Part shown: positions 34,435-46,611 of the stretch, piece after piece
How the letters are laid out: every line of letters begins with the position of its first letter
Numbering within the stretch: position 1 is the first letter of the stretch
Assembly: GCA_963817375.1 (NCBI GenBank)
Contig: CAWFOB010000008.1
Coordinates: 76,153-140,152, forward strand
DNA length: 64,000 bases
Reading direction: 5' to 3'
Source: JACVRM01 sp963817375
Lineage (GTDB): Bacteria; Actinomycetota; Thermoleophilia; Gaiellales; Gaiellaceae
The notes under the pieces: generated by a model
What the model was told of the DNA's origin: nothing
Database searches by the model: none
The model's input: only the letters and a program-made list of their open reading frames with translations
Made by a program: the position numbers and the translations under genes

Positions 34435-34729
34435 GGGTCGCGTAGACCTCGTTCATCCCGGCGAAGTCGCCGAGGTTCACGAGGTAGACCGTCGTCTTCA
34501 CGAGCTTGTCGAGCCCGCTGCCCGCCTCGTCGAGGATGGCGCCGAGGTTCTGCATGACCTGCTCGGTCTGCTCCTGGATCGTCTCCCCCACGATCTCGGC
34601 GTGGTCCGGCCTGAGCGCGAGCTGGCCGGAGACGAACACGAGGTCGCCCACGCGGATCGCCTGCGAGTAGGGCGCGCCCTGGAACGGCGCCGGCGCACGC
34701 TCGGTGCGGATCGCGGTCTTGTCGGCCAT
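34340..34729 (-). CDS. ridA: RidA-family enamine/imine deaminase
   Basis: 129 residues. It hydrolyses reactive 2-aminoacrylate-type intermediates. Family blocks: GAPYSQAIRVGDLVFVSGQL, TEQVMQNLGAILDEAGSGLD, LVKTTVYLVNLGDFAGMNEV, and PPARATVEISALPSGAKVEI with the substrate-binding Arg. It is followed upstream by the HisB-like gene with a 3-bp gap. Confidence 0.93.
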   Translation of the reverse strand: MADKTAIRTERAPAPFQGAPYSQAIRVGDLVFVSGQLALRPDHAEIVGETIQEQTEQVMQNLGAILDEAGSGLDKLVKTTVYLVNLGDFAGMNEVYATHVGSVPPARATVEISALPSGAKVEIEAIGHV

Positions 34730-34732
34730 GCG

Positions 34733-35254
34733 TTACTCCTTCCGCGGGAGGGGCCGGCACGCCTGCGCGAGCGCGGCGCCGAGGGACTTGAAGATCGCTT
34801 CGAGGACGTTCGCCGCCTCGTCGCCCTGGATCAGGCGCACGTGCAGGGTCAGCACGGCGCCCTCGGCGAGCTCCCGGAGGAAGCGGTCGACGACGTCGAA
34901 CTGCAGCCCGCCGACGTGGGCGCGGGTGAGATCGACGTTCGAGACGACGAGCGGGCGGTCGGAGGCCTCGAGCGCCACGTGGGCCAGCGCCTCCCAGGCG
35001 GGGATGGTCGCGGAGCCGAAGCCGCGCGCGCCCGACGAGTGCAGCTCGTCGAGGAACGCCTCGCCGAGCGCGCGGCCGGCGGCCGCCACCTCTTCGTCGG
35101 CGCCGCCCGGCGCGACCTCCAGCCGCAGCCCGAAGCCGCCCGTGCGGGCCATCAGCTCGAGCAGGTGGTCGAGCACGGGCAGGCCGGTCGAGACCGCCGA
35201 CTCGGAGCTGCCCAGCGATGCGCGGACCTGCAGCCCCGTGGGCATGTCGCTCAT
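34733..35254 (-). CDS. HisB-like (imidazoleglycerol-phosphate dehydratase fold) protein lacking the metal-binding motifs
   Basis: 173 residues with the two-fold IGPD layout. Half 1 has STGLPVLDHLLELMARTGGF, and half 2 has RGFGSATIPAWEALAHVALE to LEAIFKSLGAALAQA. True HisB has an HHTVED motif in half 1 and a (D)HHxxEAxFKA motif in half 2, whose His and Glu residues bind two Mn ions. Here these read ADEEVAAAGRALGEA and DEAANVLEAIFK, so both His pairs are gone. The fold is kept but dehydratase activity is very unlikely. It sits between murA and ridA, away from any his genes. Confidence 0.8.
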   Translation of the reverse strand: MSDMPTGLQVRASLGSSESAVSTGLPVLDHLLELMARTGGFGLRLEVAPGGADEEVAAAGRALGEAFLDELHSSGARGFGSATIPAWEALAHVALEASDRPLVVSNVDLTRAHVGGLQFDVVDRFLRELAEGAVLTLHVRLIQGDEAANVLEAIFKSLGAALAQACRPLPRKE

Positions 35255-35263
35255 GTCGCGACG

Positions 35264-36571
35264 TTAGTCATTGCGGCGCTCGATGTGAGCGCCGAGTGCG
35301 CGCAGCCGCTCGTCGATCCGCTCGTAGCCGCGGTCGATCTGCGCGACGTCGCCGATCGTCGACGTGCCCTCGGCGCAGAGCGCGGCGAGCAGCATCGCCA
35401 TGCCGGCGCGGATGTCCGGGCTGGACATGCGCTGGCCGTACAGCTTCGCCGGGCCGGTCACGACCACGCGGTGCGGGTCGCAGAGGATGATCCGCGCCCC
35501 CATCGACACGAGCTTGTCGACGAAGAACAGCCGGCTCTCGAACATCTTCTCGAAGATCAGGATCGTGCCGCGGGCCTGGGTCGCGACCGTGACGGCGATC
35601 GAGGTCATGTCGGCCGGGAACGCGGGCCACGGGCCGTCCTCGATCTTGGGGATCGCGCCGCCGAGGTCGTCGCGGATCGCGAGCTCCTGGCCGGGCGGGA
35701 CATGGATCGAGGTGCCGTCGATCTCGACCCGGAGCCCGAGCCGCTCGAACACGGGCAGGATCGGGACGAGGTCGTCGGCGGCGGCGTCCTCGATGGTCAG
35801 GTCGCCGCCGGTGATGGCGGCCATGCCGATGAAGCTGCCGACCTCGACGTGGTCGGCGGCGATCGTGTGCTCGCCGCCGCGCAGCCGCTCGACGCCCGTG
35901 ATGTGGATCATGTTCGAGCCGATGCCCTCGATCTCGGCGCCGAGCGAGACGAGGAAGCGGCAGAGGTCCTGGACGTGCGGCTCGCACGCCGCGTTCGAGA
36001 TCGTCGTCCGGCCGGGCGCGAGCGACGCGGCCATGATCGCGTTCTCGGTCGCCATGACCGACGCCTCGTCGAGGTGGACGCGCGCGCCGCGGAGCTTGCC
36101 GATGAGCTCGTAGCCGCCGTTCATGTGGATGTCGGCGCCGAGCTCGGCGAAGGCGTGGATGTGCGGGTCGAGCCGGCGGCGCCCGATCACGTCGCCGCCG
36201 GGCGGCGGCACCTTCGCGCGCCCGAAGCGGGTCAGCAGCGGGCCGGCGAGCAGGAACGATGCGCGAATCCGGCTCGCGAGCTCCCCGTGGACCTCGTGCG
36301 TGGCGAGGTCGGCGGCCTGGACGCGCACCTCGTTCGCGCCGAGCCAGTCGACGTCCGCGCCGAGCTGCTCGAGCAGCGCCAGCATCGACTCGACGTCGAG
36401 GATGCGCGGCACGTTGTGCAGCACGACGGGCTCGTCGGTCAGCAGGCATGCGGCGAGAATCGGCAGGGCGCCGTTCTTGTTGCCCTCGGCCCGGATGTGC
36501 CCGGAAAGCCGATGGCCCCCCTCGATGACGAATGACTCCACGACGGATTCCTGGACGGCGATCGACGTCAT
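35264..36571 (-). CDS. murA: UDP-N-acetylglucosamine 1-carboxyvinyltransferase, Asp-type (fosfomycin-insensitive form)
   Basis: First committed enzyme of peptidoglycan synthesis. It is 435 residues. RAEGNKNGALPILAACLLTD has the catalytic Lys (32). The active-site loop, usually PGGCAIGxRP, is here PPPGGDVIGRRRLDPHIHAF, with Asp at about position 127 replacing Cys. The C115D type is known from mycobacteria and chlamydia to be active but insensitive to fosfomycin. Other family blocks: SVMATENAIMAASLAPGRT and GYERIDERLRALGAHI. A neighbouring EPSP-fold (aroA) gene is absent. Confidence 0.95.
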   Translation of the reverse strand: MTSIAVQESVVESFVIEGGHRLSGHIRAEGNKNGALPILAACLLTDEPVVLHNVPRILDVESMLALLEQLGADVDWLGANEVRVQAADLATHEVHGELASRIRASFLLAGPLLTRFGRAKVPPPGGDVIGRRRLDPHIHAFAELGADIHMNGGYELIGKLRGARVHLDEASVMATENAIMAASLAPGRTTISNAACEPHVQDLCRFLVSLGAEIEGIGSNMIHITGVERLRGGEHTIAADHVEVGSFIGMAAITGGDLTIEDAAADDLVPILPVFERLGLRVEIDGTSIHVPPGQELAIRDDLGGAIPKIEDGPWPAFPADMTSIAVTVATQARGTILIFEKMFESRLFFVDKLVSMGARIILCDPHRVVVTGPAKLYGQRMSSPDIRAGMAMLLAALCAEGTSTIGDVAQIDRGYERIDERLRALGAHIERRND

Positions 36572-36627
36572 AGCCGGGTAGTGTGCCGCCCCGGTCGGCG
36601 GGTTGCCGTGTGGATACGCTAACCGTC

Positions 36628-37206
36628 GTGAACCCGACCCGTGAGCAGGCCTGGGACACGCTCACCCGCTACACGAAGAGCGAGGCGCTCCTGCGCCATG
36701 CGCTCGCGGTCGAGGCGTCGACGCGCTGGTACGCGCGGCACTTCGGCGAGGACGAGGAGCTGTGGGGCGTCACCGCGCTCCTGCACGACTTCGACTACGA
36801 GATCCACCCCACGCTGGACAAGCATCCGCAGGACGGCGCGCCGATCCTGCGCGAGGAGGGCTACCCCGAGGTCGTCATCGAGGGCGTCCTCTCGCACGCG
36901 GAGCACCTGCAGATGCCGCGCGACACGCCGCTCAAGAAGACGCTCTTCGCCTGCGACGAGCTCTCGGGGTTCATCCATGCGTGCGGGCTCGTGCGGCCGA
37001 CGGGCATCGACGGCCTCGAGCCCAAGTCGGTGAAGAAGAAGCTGAAGCAGCCGTCGTTCGCGGCCGGCGTGCACCGTGACGAGGTCTACGCGGGCGCGGA
37101 GCTGCTGGGGCTCGAGCTCGACGACCACATCCGCAACGTGATCGAGGCGCTCCAGCCGATCGCGCCCGAGCTCGGGCTGCGGACGGCCGAGACGGCCGAG
37201 GCATGA
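36628..37206 (+). CDS. HD-domain hydrolase
   Basis: 192 residues from GTG 36628. The HD motif is in SEALLRHALAVEASTRWYAR and GVTALLHDFDYEIHPTLDKH, with SHAEHLQMPRDTPLKKTLFA. This is the pattern of small bacterial HD proteins (HDIG-type). No partner domain. Its TGA overlaps the following ATG (ATGA), so it is coupled to the VOC gene. The substrate is unknown. Confidence 0.78.
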   Translation: MNPTREQAWDTLTRYTKSEALLRHALAVEASTRWYARHFGEDEELWGVTALLHDFDYEIHPTLDKHPQDGAPILREEGYPEVVIEGVLSHAEHLQMPRDTPLKKTLFACDELSGFIHACGLVRPTGIDGLEPKSVKKKLKQPSFAAGVHRDEVYAGAELLGLELDDHIRNVIEALQPIAPELGLRTAETAEA

Positions 37207-37580
37207 CCCCGCAGCTCGACGCGATCGGGCTGACCGTGTCGAACATGGAGGCGTCGCTCGCCTTCTACCACCTGCTCGGGCTCGAACCGTCGGGCGAGGA
37301 CCACGTCGAGGCGACGCTCCCCGGCGGCATGCGGCTGATGTGGGACACCGTCGAGGCGATCCGGAGCTTCGACCCGTCGTGGGAGCAGCCGGTCGGGCCG
37401 GGCCGGATCTCCCTGGCGTTTCGGTGCGGCTCGCCGGCCGAGGTCGACGCGACGTACCACCTGGCCGTCGAGGCCGGCCATCGCGGCTCGAAGGAGCCGT
37501 GGGACGCGTTCTGGGGCCAGCGCTACGCCGAGCTCCACGACCCGGACGGGAACGCCGTGCAGCTCTACGCGCCGCTGTAG
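37203..37580 (+). CDS. VOC/glyoxalase-family protein
   Basis: 125 residues with the paired beta-alpha-beta-beta-beta units of the vicinal-oxygen-chelate fold: LDAIGLTVSNMEASLAFYHL, EATLPGGMRLMWDTVEAIRS, ISLAFRCGSPAEVDATYHLA, and the end AELHDPDGNAVQLYAPL. Metal ligand positions are not all His/Glu (for example the first is Gly-Leu), so the reaction cannot be named. Translationally coupled to the HD gene. Confidence 0.8.
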   Translation: MTPQLDAIGLTVSNMEASLAFYHLLGLEPSGEDHVEATLPGGMRLMWDTVEAIRSFDPSWEQPVGPGRISLAFRCGSPAEVDATYHLAVEAGHRGSKEPWDAFWGQRYAELHDPDGNAVQLYAPL

Positions 37581-37631
37581 GCGCCGACAAATCGACACAC
37601 TTTCGGCACGCGCGCGTCAGGCAGCTCTGGT

Positions 37632-37650
37632 ACCGGGGTCTGACCCCGGT
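37632..37650. repeat. Short perfect palindrome at the aminotransferase stop
   Basis: ACCGGGGTC-T-GACCCCGGT, two 9-nt arms with one central base, one base from the TAG stop (37654-37652) of the aminotransferase gene. Just left of it is GCGTCAGGCAG, a word also in the type B repeat cores. Likely a related REP-like end and a possible terminator between the two convergent genes. Confidence 0.65.
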
Positions 37651-37651
37651 T

Positions 37652-38722
37652 CTAGCTGACCGCGGCGACGAGCCGCTCGAGATCGTCCTCGTTCGTCCAC
37701 CAGCCGACGGACGCACGGCACCAGCCGAGCCCCGGCATCTCGCGGATGACGACGCCGGCCTCGAGCGCGCGCGTGACCGTCCCGGCCGGATCGTCCGACC
37801 GCCAGGTGACGAGCGTGGCGTGGCCGGGCTCGGTGACGACGTCGACGCGTTCGGCGAGCAGCTCGCGGCAGCGCGCCGCCAGCCCGCGCGCCCGCTCGTA
37901 GCGGCCCTCCGGCGCCGAGCCGAGCGCTGCCAGCAGCCCGGCGAGCGACGTGCCCGGCGTCCACCCAGCCTCGAAGCGGGCGGCGCCCGGCCGCGGCGTG
38001 AAGGAGCCGTCCGGCTCGTAGCCCGCCTGCGACAGGTAGCTCGGGAGCGCGACCGGGAGCGCCTCGGGGTCGCGGACGATCAGCGCGCCCGTCGCGTCCG
38101 GCCCGCAGAGCCACTTCTGCCCGGAGACGGTGTAGAAGTCGAACGGCGAGGCGTCGACCGGGATCGCGCCCACGGTCTGGGCGCCGTCGACGAGAAGCGG
38201 GGCGCGGCCGATCAACTCCTCGACCGGCAGAACGTGGCCCGTCGTCCAGAAGACGTGCGAGAGCGCGATCAGCCGCGTGCGCGGCGTGACCTCGGCGAGG
38301 ACCGCCTCCACTGCCTCGGCTGCGGCGCGCTCGCGCACCTGTGCGACGCGGACCCGCGCCTGCGATGCCCCGACCGCGCCGAGGAGCCCGAAGTGCTCGC
38401 TGTCGGTCGTGACGATCTCGTCGTCCGGGCCGAGCGCGAGCCCGGTGACGACGATGCGGCACGCCTCGCTCGTCGAGGACGTGATCGCGACGTGCTCCGG
38501 AGTCACGCCGACGAGCGGCGCGATCGCCTCGCGCACCCGCACGCGCATCGCGATGACCTCCTCGAAGCGCGTCTTCGAGCCGCGGCCGTCGTCGACGTCC
38601 TGCGCGAGCTGCGCCTCGACGGCGTCGGCGGTCGCGCGGGCGAGCGGCCCGACGCTGCCGGCGTTCAGGTAGGCGAGGTGCTCGAGCACCGGGAACTGCG
38701 CGCGTGCCTCCTCCCAGCTCAC
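37652..38722 (-). CDS. PLP-dependent class V aminotransferase (cysteine desulfurase-like)
   Basis: 356 residues from a GTG overlapping the previous stop. Begins VSWEEARAQFPVLEHLAYLN with the usual AGS motif. The PLP-binding block is HVAITSSTSEACRIVVTGLA, and the internal aldimine Lys is in FDFYTVSGQKWLCGPDATGA. The Asp that stacks on PLP is in APLLVDGAQTVGAIPVD. The flexible active-site Cys loop of true IscS/SufS is not evident. An epimerase-type or isopenicillin-N-epimerase-like aminotransferase is therefore as likely as a desulfurase. Confidence 0.85.
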   Translation of the reverse strand: MSWEEARAQFPVLEHLAYLNAGSVGPLARATADAVEAQLAQDVDDGRGSKTRFEEVIAMRVRVREAIAPLVGVTPEHVAITSSTSEACRIVVTGLALGPDDEIVTTDSEHFGLLGAVGASQARVRVAQVRERAAAEAVEAVLAEVTPRTRLIALSHVFWTTGHVLPVEELIGRAPLLVDGAQTVGAIPVDASPFDFYTVSGQKWLCGPDATGALIVRDPEALPVALPSYLSQAGYEPDGSFTPRPGAARFEAGWTPGTSLAGLLAALGSAPEGRYERARGLAARCRELLAERVDVVTEPGHATLVTWRSDDPAGTVTRALEAGVVIREMPGLGWCRASVGWWTNEDDLERLVAAVS

Positions 38723-39531
38723 GTGATCGTCACGTCCACCGGCGCGTGGTCGGAGAGCAACCGGCGCTCGAACTGGCGCACGGAGAGCTTCCAGGGGCGG
38801 CCGGGCGTCGCCTCGGCGCCGCGGACGAGCACGTGGTCGATCCCCGGCCCGGGCCGCGAGTAGCCCCACTCCGGGCCGCAGAGGTCGGGAAGGGTGCGCG
38901 AGATCGGCGGGCGGACGTTGAAGTCGCCGGCGAGCACCGACAGCTCGTCCGGCTCGGTCATGGCCTCGGCGAACCAGGCGGCTCGCCGCACCTCGGCGTC
39001 GGGGAGGCGCTTGTCGTGCGAGCCGGTGGCGTGGACGTTCGTGACGACCGCACGCTCCCCGCTTTCGAAGCGGACGCGCACGGCGTGCGCGACGCGCCGC
39101 TCCTTCGCCCACGCGAGCCGGGTGACGAGGTCGAGCCCGAGCGTGCGCGTCTGCGCGCGGCGGAAGCGCCGCGAGTTCAGCACGAGCTCGCCAGCGTGCT
39201 CCCCGTGGTGGCGCAGAGCGAGCAGCACGACGTTCGCCTGCCCGGTGAAGAGCGAGCGCAGCCGCCCGGGGTCGATGCGGCTCAGCCGGCGTCCCAGCTC
39301 CGCCGTCGAGGGGAGCGGCCCGATGGTCGGGCGCGCCGCGATCGCCGCGAACACCTGCATGCCGCTCCACGTCTCGAGGTGGGAGAGCGTCCACGGCGGC
39401 ACCTCTTGCAGGCAGAGCACGTCGGGGTCGTCGCGCGTCGCGAGCTCCATCATCTCGGGCAGGAACGAGCGCCGTTCAGGCGGGACGGAGTCCCCGTGGA
39501 AGACGTTCCAGGTTCGGACGAGAAGAGCCAC
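38719..39531 (-). CDS. Endonuclease/exonuclease/phosphatase (EEP) family protein
   Basis: 270 residues. Motifs in order: LVRTWNVFHGDSVPPERR (Asn), DDPDVLCLQEVPPWTLSHLE (catalytic Glu), VVTNVHATGSHDKRLPDAEV, LSVLAGDFNVRPPISRTLPD (Asp/Asn) and RLLSDHAPVDVTI (Asp-His). All residues of a Mg-dependent phosphodiesterase are present. The substrate is unknown (DNA, RNA or phospholipid). It is coupled by GTGA overlap to the aminotransferase. Confidence 0.85.
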   Translation of the reverse strand: MALLVRTWNVFHGDSVPPERRSFLPEMMELATRDDPDVLCLQEVPPWTLSHLETWSGMQVFAAIAARPTIGPLPSTAELGRRLSRIDPGRLRSLFTGQANVVLLALRHHGEHAGELVLNSRRFRRAQTRTLGLDLVTRLAWAKERRVAHAVRVRFESGERAVVTNVHATGSHDKRLPDAEVRRAAWFAEAMTEPDELSVLAGDFNVRPPISRTLPDLCGPEWGYSRPGPGIDHVLVRGAEATPGRPWKLSVRQFERRLLSDHAPVDVTIT

Positions 39532-39554
39532 AGCAAGCGCACTACTCTACGAAC

Positions 39555-39866
39555 GTGTTCAGGCGCGATCCGTTTCGTGACGTGATCCGCCGCCAGCTCG
39601 ACCTGTTCGAGAACGACGAGGCGGAGCTCATCGCCGAGGTGCGGGAGGCCGAGCGCGCCTACGACAAGGCGCCGCGCGAGGACGCCGAGGCGGCGTACGA
39701 GCAGCTGTGGGACATGGTCGAGACGGGCACCGAGATGCTGGCCGAGATCCGCGACGCGTACATGCGCACGCTCGACGAGGAGACGGCCGAGCAGTACGAG
39801 GTGGCGTTCAACCGGGCGGTCAAGAAGCGGCTGCCGCGGTTCGCGCTGCAGATCACCGACTACTGA
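39555..39866 (+). CDS. Small acidic helical hypothetical protein
   Basis: 103 residues, almost entirely charged helix (DVIRRQLDLFENDEAELIAE, then VREAERAYDKAPREDAEAAY). No signal peptide or membrane segment. I recognise no family. It is divergent from the EEP gene (23 bp gap). The third-position GC is high throughout, which supports a real gene. Confidence 0.65.
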   Translation: MFRRDPFRDVIRRQLDLFENDEAELIAEVREAERAYDKAPREDAEAAYEQLWDMVETGTEMLAEIRDAYMRTLDEETAEQYEVAFNRAVKKRLPRFALQITDY

Positions 39867-39967
39867 CGGGTCTCGGAGTGGAGTCTCATGCCTCCGACCA
39901 CGACGACCCGGGCCGATGATCGCGAGCGCGACGGCGAAGATCAGCCAGAAGCGCCGGGCACCGCCCG

Positions 39968-41696
39968 CTAGTTGTACTTCGGCTCGGCTGACACCTGCGC
40001 CGACGCGGCCCCGGCGGACGGGACGCTGGGCATGGTGATCGTGAAGGCGGCGTGCTGGCCGGGCGGGACGTTCGCGGGCTGGAAGACCCCGCCGCCGCCG
40101 ATCACGTTGCCGGCGCCGTCGAACACGACGCCTGAGACGCGCGCAGCCGACGAGAGCGTCTTGCCGGCCGTGTTCACGAGGTCGCCGGCGATCTGCGAGC
40201 CGGCGCCGGCCGCGACCACGTGGACGTTCGCGTTCCCTGGAAGCGCGAGCGACGGCGTCCCGCCGACGGCTACCTGGGTGTAGACCTCGAGTGACGCGGT
40301 CGCGCGACTGGCGGAGTGGATGATCGAGCCGCCGAAGTAGTACGTCGCGCCCGCGGGGATCGCGGACACGATCCTGCCCTCGGTGCCGACGACGACGTTG
40401 CTCGCGTCGACGGCGTTGACGGTGACGGTCACGTCGACCGCGTCGAGCGTCGTGGATGTGTTGTGCAGCACGACGCCGTAGTCCGTTTCGCGCGTGGATC
40501 CACCGGCCGCGTCGCTGAAGCCGCTTTTCACGACCGAGACCGGCGGGCCGGACGGGAGCACGGGCTGGTAGCGCGGCTCGATCGAGACGGCTGCGCTCGC
40601 GACGTTCCCCGGCGCCACCGCCCCGACGTGCACCTTGAAGCCGATGCGGTTGCCGTGCGGGACGTCGGTCGGCAGGTAGGTCGAGTTGCCGCCGATCGGG
40701 TTGCCGGCGCCGTCGAACACGACGGCCGTGACCCGCGCGAACGTGTTGAGCGGGGCCGCGGCCGCGTTCGAGACCTCGCCGACGATGTCCACGCCGGACG
40801 GTGTCGACGCCTCGATCCGTACATTTGCCGGTGGCGGGAGCGACAGGGCCTTCGCCACGCTCTGCCCGACGCTCACCTGGACGTCGATCCCTGCGGTCGT
40901 GACGCCCTTCGGCCCGACCAGCTCCCCGCCAAGGTAGTAGGTGGTGCCGGCCGGGATCGCCAGGAGTACCGTCGTGTCGGTGTTGATGACAGCGTTGCTC
41001 CCGTTCGAGCGGTTGACGGTGACCTGCACCGATTTCGCGTCGTGGTCGGACGAGGTGTTCGCGAGGATCACGCCGTAGTCCGCCTCGCTCGACTGACGGG
41101 AAGTGCGCCTGCGAGAACCCTTTCTTGACGACGATCACGTTGGCCGGGCCGGGTGACGTGGGCGTGGTCGTCGTGGGCGGAGGCGGCGGAACGGTGGTCG
41201 TCGTGGACGTCGACGTCGTGGTCGTCGAGGTCGTCGAGGTCGACGTCGTGGTCGTCGAGGTCGACGTCGTGGTCGAGGTCGACCGCGTCGTCGTCGTTGT
41301 CGTCGTCGACCCTCCGCGGGTCGTGGTCGTCGGAGATGTGGGCTGCGTCGTGGTAGGTGCGTTGGTCGTCGGCCCGCCGCCGGTGCCCGTCGTCTGCGGC
41401 CTGACGACCGTGCATCGCGCAGCGCCGGCGAGCCGAGCGAGCGTCTCCTGCTGCGCATGCACGAAGCGGCTGCGCGCCTTCCGGCTCTTGTGGTGCCGGA
41501 AGAACGCGGCCCGGTTCGCCGCCATCGACGCCTTGAAACGCGCAAGCGTCTGCTGGCGCTTCGCCTTCTGCGCCTGCGTGCAGGTGACCGCGGCCCTGTG
41601 CGGCGCCAGTGCCGAAGCGCCCGCGAGGCCGACGAGCGCGAGTGCGCAGGCCACGGCGAGGCCGAGGATGCCCTTCTGGATTGCGCGCCCCCGCAC
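39968..41696 (-). CDS. Secreted protein with Thr-rich linker and two FxLYD-like domains, one frame break
   Basis: About 575 residues when joined. GTG 41696 begins VRGRAIQKGILGLAVACALA, an export signal. A basic helical region follows (RFKASMAANRAAFFRHHKSR), then a linker of roughly 65 residues of Thr/Ser repeats (TTTTSTSTT type; codons GAC/GTC on the opposite strand), and then Pro-rich sequence. After one break near 41093 two similar domains follow: DYGVILANTS with AIPAGTTYYLGG, and DYGVVLHNTS with AIPAGATYYFGG, each with an FxLYD-type core and a VFDGAGN(P/V)IGG strand. Probably cell-surface or secreted. It is 23 bp downstream of the LanC-like gene. Confidence 0.7.
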
Positions 41697-41719
41697 GACG
41701 GGGGGCCACTGTACGGACT

Positions 41720-42890
41720 TCAGCAGACGTCGAGGATCGGAAAGACCGCGGCCTCGTCGATGCAGCTCTGCACGTAGAGCGCGGTGCCGACGTCGCCCGT
41801 GAAGAGGCTGTGCCAGCCGTGGCCGTACACGGCGTGCATGCGGTCGACCTGCTCGAGCGCGTGCATCGCGAACGCGCGGGCACGCTCGAGCCACCGCTCG
41901 TCGCCCGTCCGCTCGAAGAGCTTCAGGAACGCGTAGCCGTTGCCCGCCGTCCCGTGGCAGAGGCCGGCGCCCTTCTTCAGCGGGCCGCCAGCCACGTGAG
42001 CTCGCCGCCGGCGACGAGCAGCTCGGTGAGCGCATCGTCGGCGGGCGCGAGCGCGGCGAACGACGTGACGATCCCGGGCGCGCCGTGGCACCACTGCGTG
42101 CGGATCTTGTCCGCGCGCTCAGCCTCCTCGAGCGAGGCCGGCCACTGTGCGAGACCGCCCTCCCGGCGCGCGTGCCGGTGCAGCACGTCGATCGCGCGGC
42201 GCTCGAGCTCTGCGCGCCGCGCCGTGTCGAGCAGGTCGCCGCGCGAGAGCACGAAGACGTTCCCTGCGAACCCGTGGGCGGGGCCGAGCACGTGGCTCCG
42301 GTGGCCGCTGAACTCGTTCGTCCAGACGTCGCCGTCCCAGGCGGCCCACAGGCGGTCGGCCGACTCGTTCCACGCCTCGACCCACTCGGGCGCGCCCGTC
42401 CGCTCGTGCATGACCTGCGCGGCGAGCATGGTGCCGGGCGCGCCCCAGCAGAGCTCGTTGCTCGGGTGCGTCGCGTTGGCACGCACGTCCTCCAGCAGCC
42501 GTTCCTCGAACGTGGCGGAGGGTCTGAGCGAATGCGCGACGAGCACGACGCCCGCCTCACCGAAGAGGAACGAGGGGATCACTCCGTAGTCCGGGAAGTC
42601 CGGGCCTGCCCGGTACCGGTCGGGCAGGCTTGCGGCGACGGCCGACCAGTCGTCCGCCGAGCCGAGCCGGTGCAGCGCCCAGATGATCCCGGCCGCGCCG
42701 AAGTACAGCATCGTGTACCGGTCGGGCGCGTCGCCGGGGTCGGCGTCACGCGGGTGCAGCGGCCAGAGCGTGTGCAGGCTGAAGGCGCGCTCGGCGTCGT
42801 CGACGATCGCGCGGATCGCGGCCTCGGCCCTGGGCGGGTTCCAGGGCGTCTCGGTGAGCGGTTCGTGGTCGCCGGGCTCGAGGAGTGGGA

Positions 42891-42894
<4 letters not shown>
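41720..42894 (-). CDS. Lanthionine synthetase C-like (LanC/GCL) protein, one frame break
   Basis: About 390 residues. The zinc-site motifs of the LanC alpha/alpha-barrel are kept: KIRTQWCHGAPGIVTSFAAL (first Cys-His) and KGAGLCHGTAGNGYAFLKLF (Cys-His). Further barrel repeats are NELCWGAPGTMLAAQVMHE and LGPAHGFAGNVFVLSRGDLL. The start is TTG 42894, overlapping the dnaE2 stop as TTGA. One break near 41990 separates the last repeat. No dehydratase (LanB/M), no precursor peptide and no transporter lie nearby. It may be a stand-alone LanCL-like glutathione/thioether enzyme rather than a lantibiotic cyclase. Confidence 0.8.
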
Positions 42895-46150
<3,256 letters not shown>

Positions 46151-46153
46151 AGC

Positions 46154-46601
46154 GGGGCTGTCCCCGGGGCTGTCCCCGAAGGGGGCTGTCCCCAGTGCGT
46201 GCATAAGACAGCGCCGAGACTCAGCCGAAACGCTTCCCGAAGGCCGAGATATCGCCCAACCACGGGGGACAGCCCCCGCTTCGCGGGTACAGCCCCTGCG
46301 GGCTGTCCCCAGTGGGTGCATAAGACAGCGCCAGGACACAGCCGAAACGTCTTCCGAAAAACGACATATCGCCCGACCACGGGGGACAGCCCCCGCTTCG
46401 CGGGGACAGCCCCTGCGGGCTGTCTGACAGCGCCGAGACTCACGATCACGAACAACCGCCTCCGCCCAGGGGCTGTCCCCGAAGGGGGCTGTCCCCCGTG
46501 GGTGCATAAGACAGCGCCAGGATTCAGCCGGAACGTTTTCCGAAAAACGAGATATCGCCCGACCACGGGGGACAGCCCCCGCTTCGCGGGGACAGCCCCT
46601 A
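46154..46601. repeat. Array of GGGGCTGTCCCC inverted-repeat units (type A core)
   Basis: Fills the entire interval between the divergent starts of dnaE2 and the VOC gene. Three near-complete units and one degenerate unit share the core TGCATAAGACAGCGCC, then CAGCCGAAACG, then CGAGATATCGCC. They are bounded by GGGGCTGTCCCCGAAGGGGG-type left ends and GGGGGACAGCCCCCGCTTCG-type right ends. It ends CCCCTA at 46601. The core is the same as at 14.0 kb and different from the type B arrays. Confidence 0.88.
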
Positions 46602-46611
46602 CGATCGCGCT

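Noticed and set aside
33470..36535. 1021-codon plus-strand frame opposite murA, hisB-like and the nucleotidyltransferase gene
   Set aside because: Translation is Asp/Arg/Gly/Val-rich shadow sequence caused by high third-position GC; the minus strand carries well-recognised proteins throughout.
41125..41356. GTC/GAC simple-sequence repeat as an independent DNA element
   Set aside because: It encodes the Thr-rich linker of the FxLYD protein on the minus strand and needs no other explanation.
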